In this document: in pieces, positions 35,703 through 35,732 of the stretch
Position numbering within the stretch: position 1 is the first letter of the stretch
Layout: the number at the start of each line of letters is the position of its first letter
Source: an uncultured Prevotella sp.
Lineage (GTDB): Bacteria; Bacteroidota; Bacteroidia; Bacteroidales; Bacteroidaceae
Direction of reading: 5' to 3'
Assembly: GCA_905235975.1 (NCBI GenBank)
Contig: CAJONT010000211.1
Coordinates: 1-35,732, forward strand
DNA: 35,732 bases
Program-made: the position numbers and the translations under genes
Notes under the pieces: generated by a model
The model's input: the letters and a program-made list of their open reading frames with translations, nothing else
The model's database searches: none
Told to the model about the DNA's origin: nothing

Positions 35703-35732
35703 CGGAAAAACGAGTGACATGCAAAAGAAAAA

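Overview
The window looks like a chromosomal housekeeping segment from a Bacteroidota bacterium, most likely Bacteroidales close to Prevotellaceae. The assignment rests on three things. Many gene starts are preceded by the Bacteroidetes -7 box TAnnTTTG, and Shine-Dalgarno sequences are absent. Several families have typical Bacteroidales versions (fused SpmA/SpmB, VGY-type ClpX, 61-aa L32, OstA-like protein, parvulin pairs). The gene order YceD-rpmF-fabH-era-der is also consistent. I see no prophage, transposase, integrase, CRISPR array or obvious genomic island.

Layout, left to right. (1) 1-3253: the terminator of an upstream gene, then a zinc-ribbon/SH3 membrane protein, a fused spore-maturation-like transporter and an orphan-looking histidine kinase. 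(2) 3385-7908: yceD, rpmF, fabH, a candidate terminator, era, der and a small lipoprotein. (3) 7905-9430, minus strand: mlaE and mlaF of a phospholipid ABC importer, convergent with the lipoprotein gene. (4) 9590-16174: divergent lptB, then tig, clpP, clpX and recQ (protein folding and quality control plus a helicase). (5) 16307-24516: a tight run of guaB, two parvulin chaperones, an OstA-like LPS-export protein, a small membrane protein and mutL. (6) 24615-27410: an OmpA-family protein with strong terminator, then trpS (minus) with a duplicated promoter region, then tRNA-Val. (7) 27509-31766: purB, a pseudouridine synthase with a repetitive N-terminal tail, and asnS. (8) 31788-35702, minus strand: a membrane antiporter-like protein, lolD and a CvfB-like S1 protein joined by ATGA overlaps, followed by a candidate very small gene or RNA.

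Functionally the window is dominated by envelope biogenesis (MlaEF, LptB, SurA-like chaperones, OstA, OmpA, LolD), ribosome assembly and translation (L32, Era, Der, RluB-like, TrpS, AsnS, tRNA-Val), proteostasis (Tig, ClpPX) and nucleotide metabolism and repair (GuaB, PurB, RecQ, MutL). I did not find a clear new multi-gene system. The observations most worth checking are regulatory or small-scale: competing inverted repeats around the clpP promoter, a duplicated promoter plus attenuator-like hairpin upstream of trpS, a promoter-driven 33-codon ORF or sRNA near 31.8 kb, loss of the endonuclease motif in MutL, and an apparently missing acidic residue in the antiporter.
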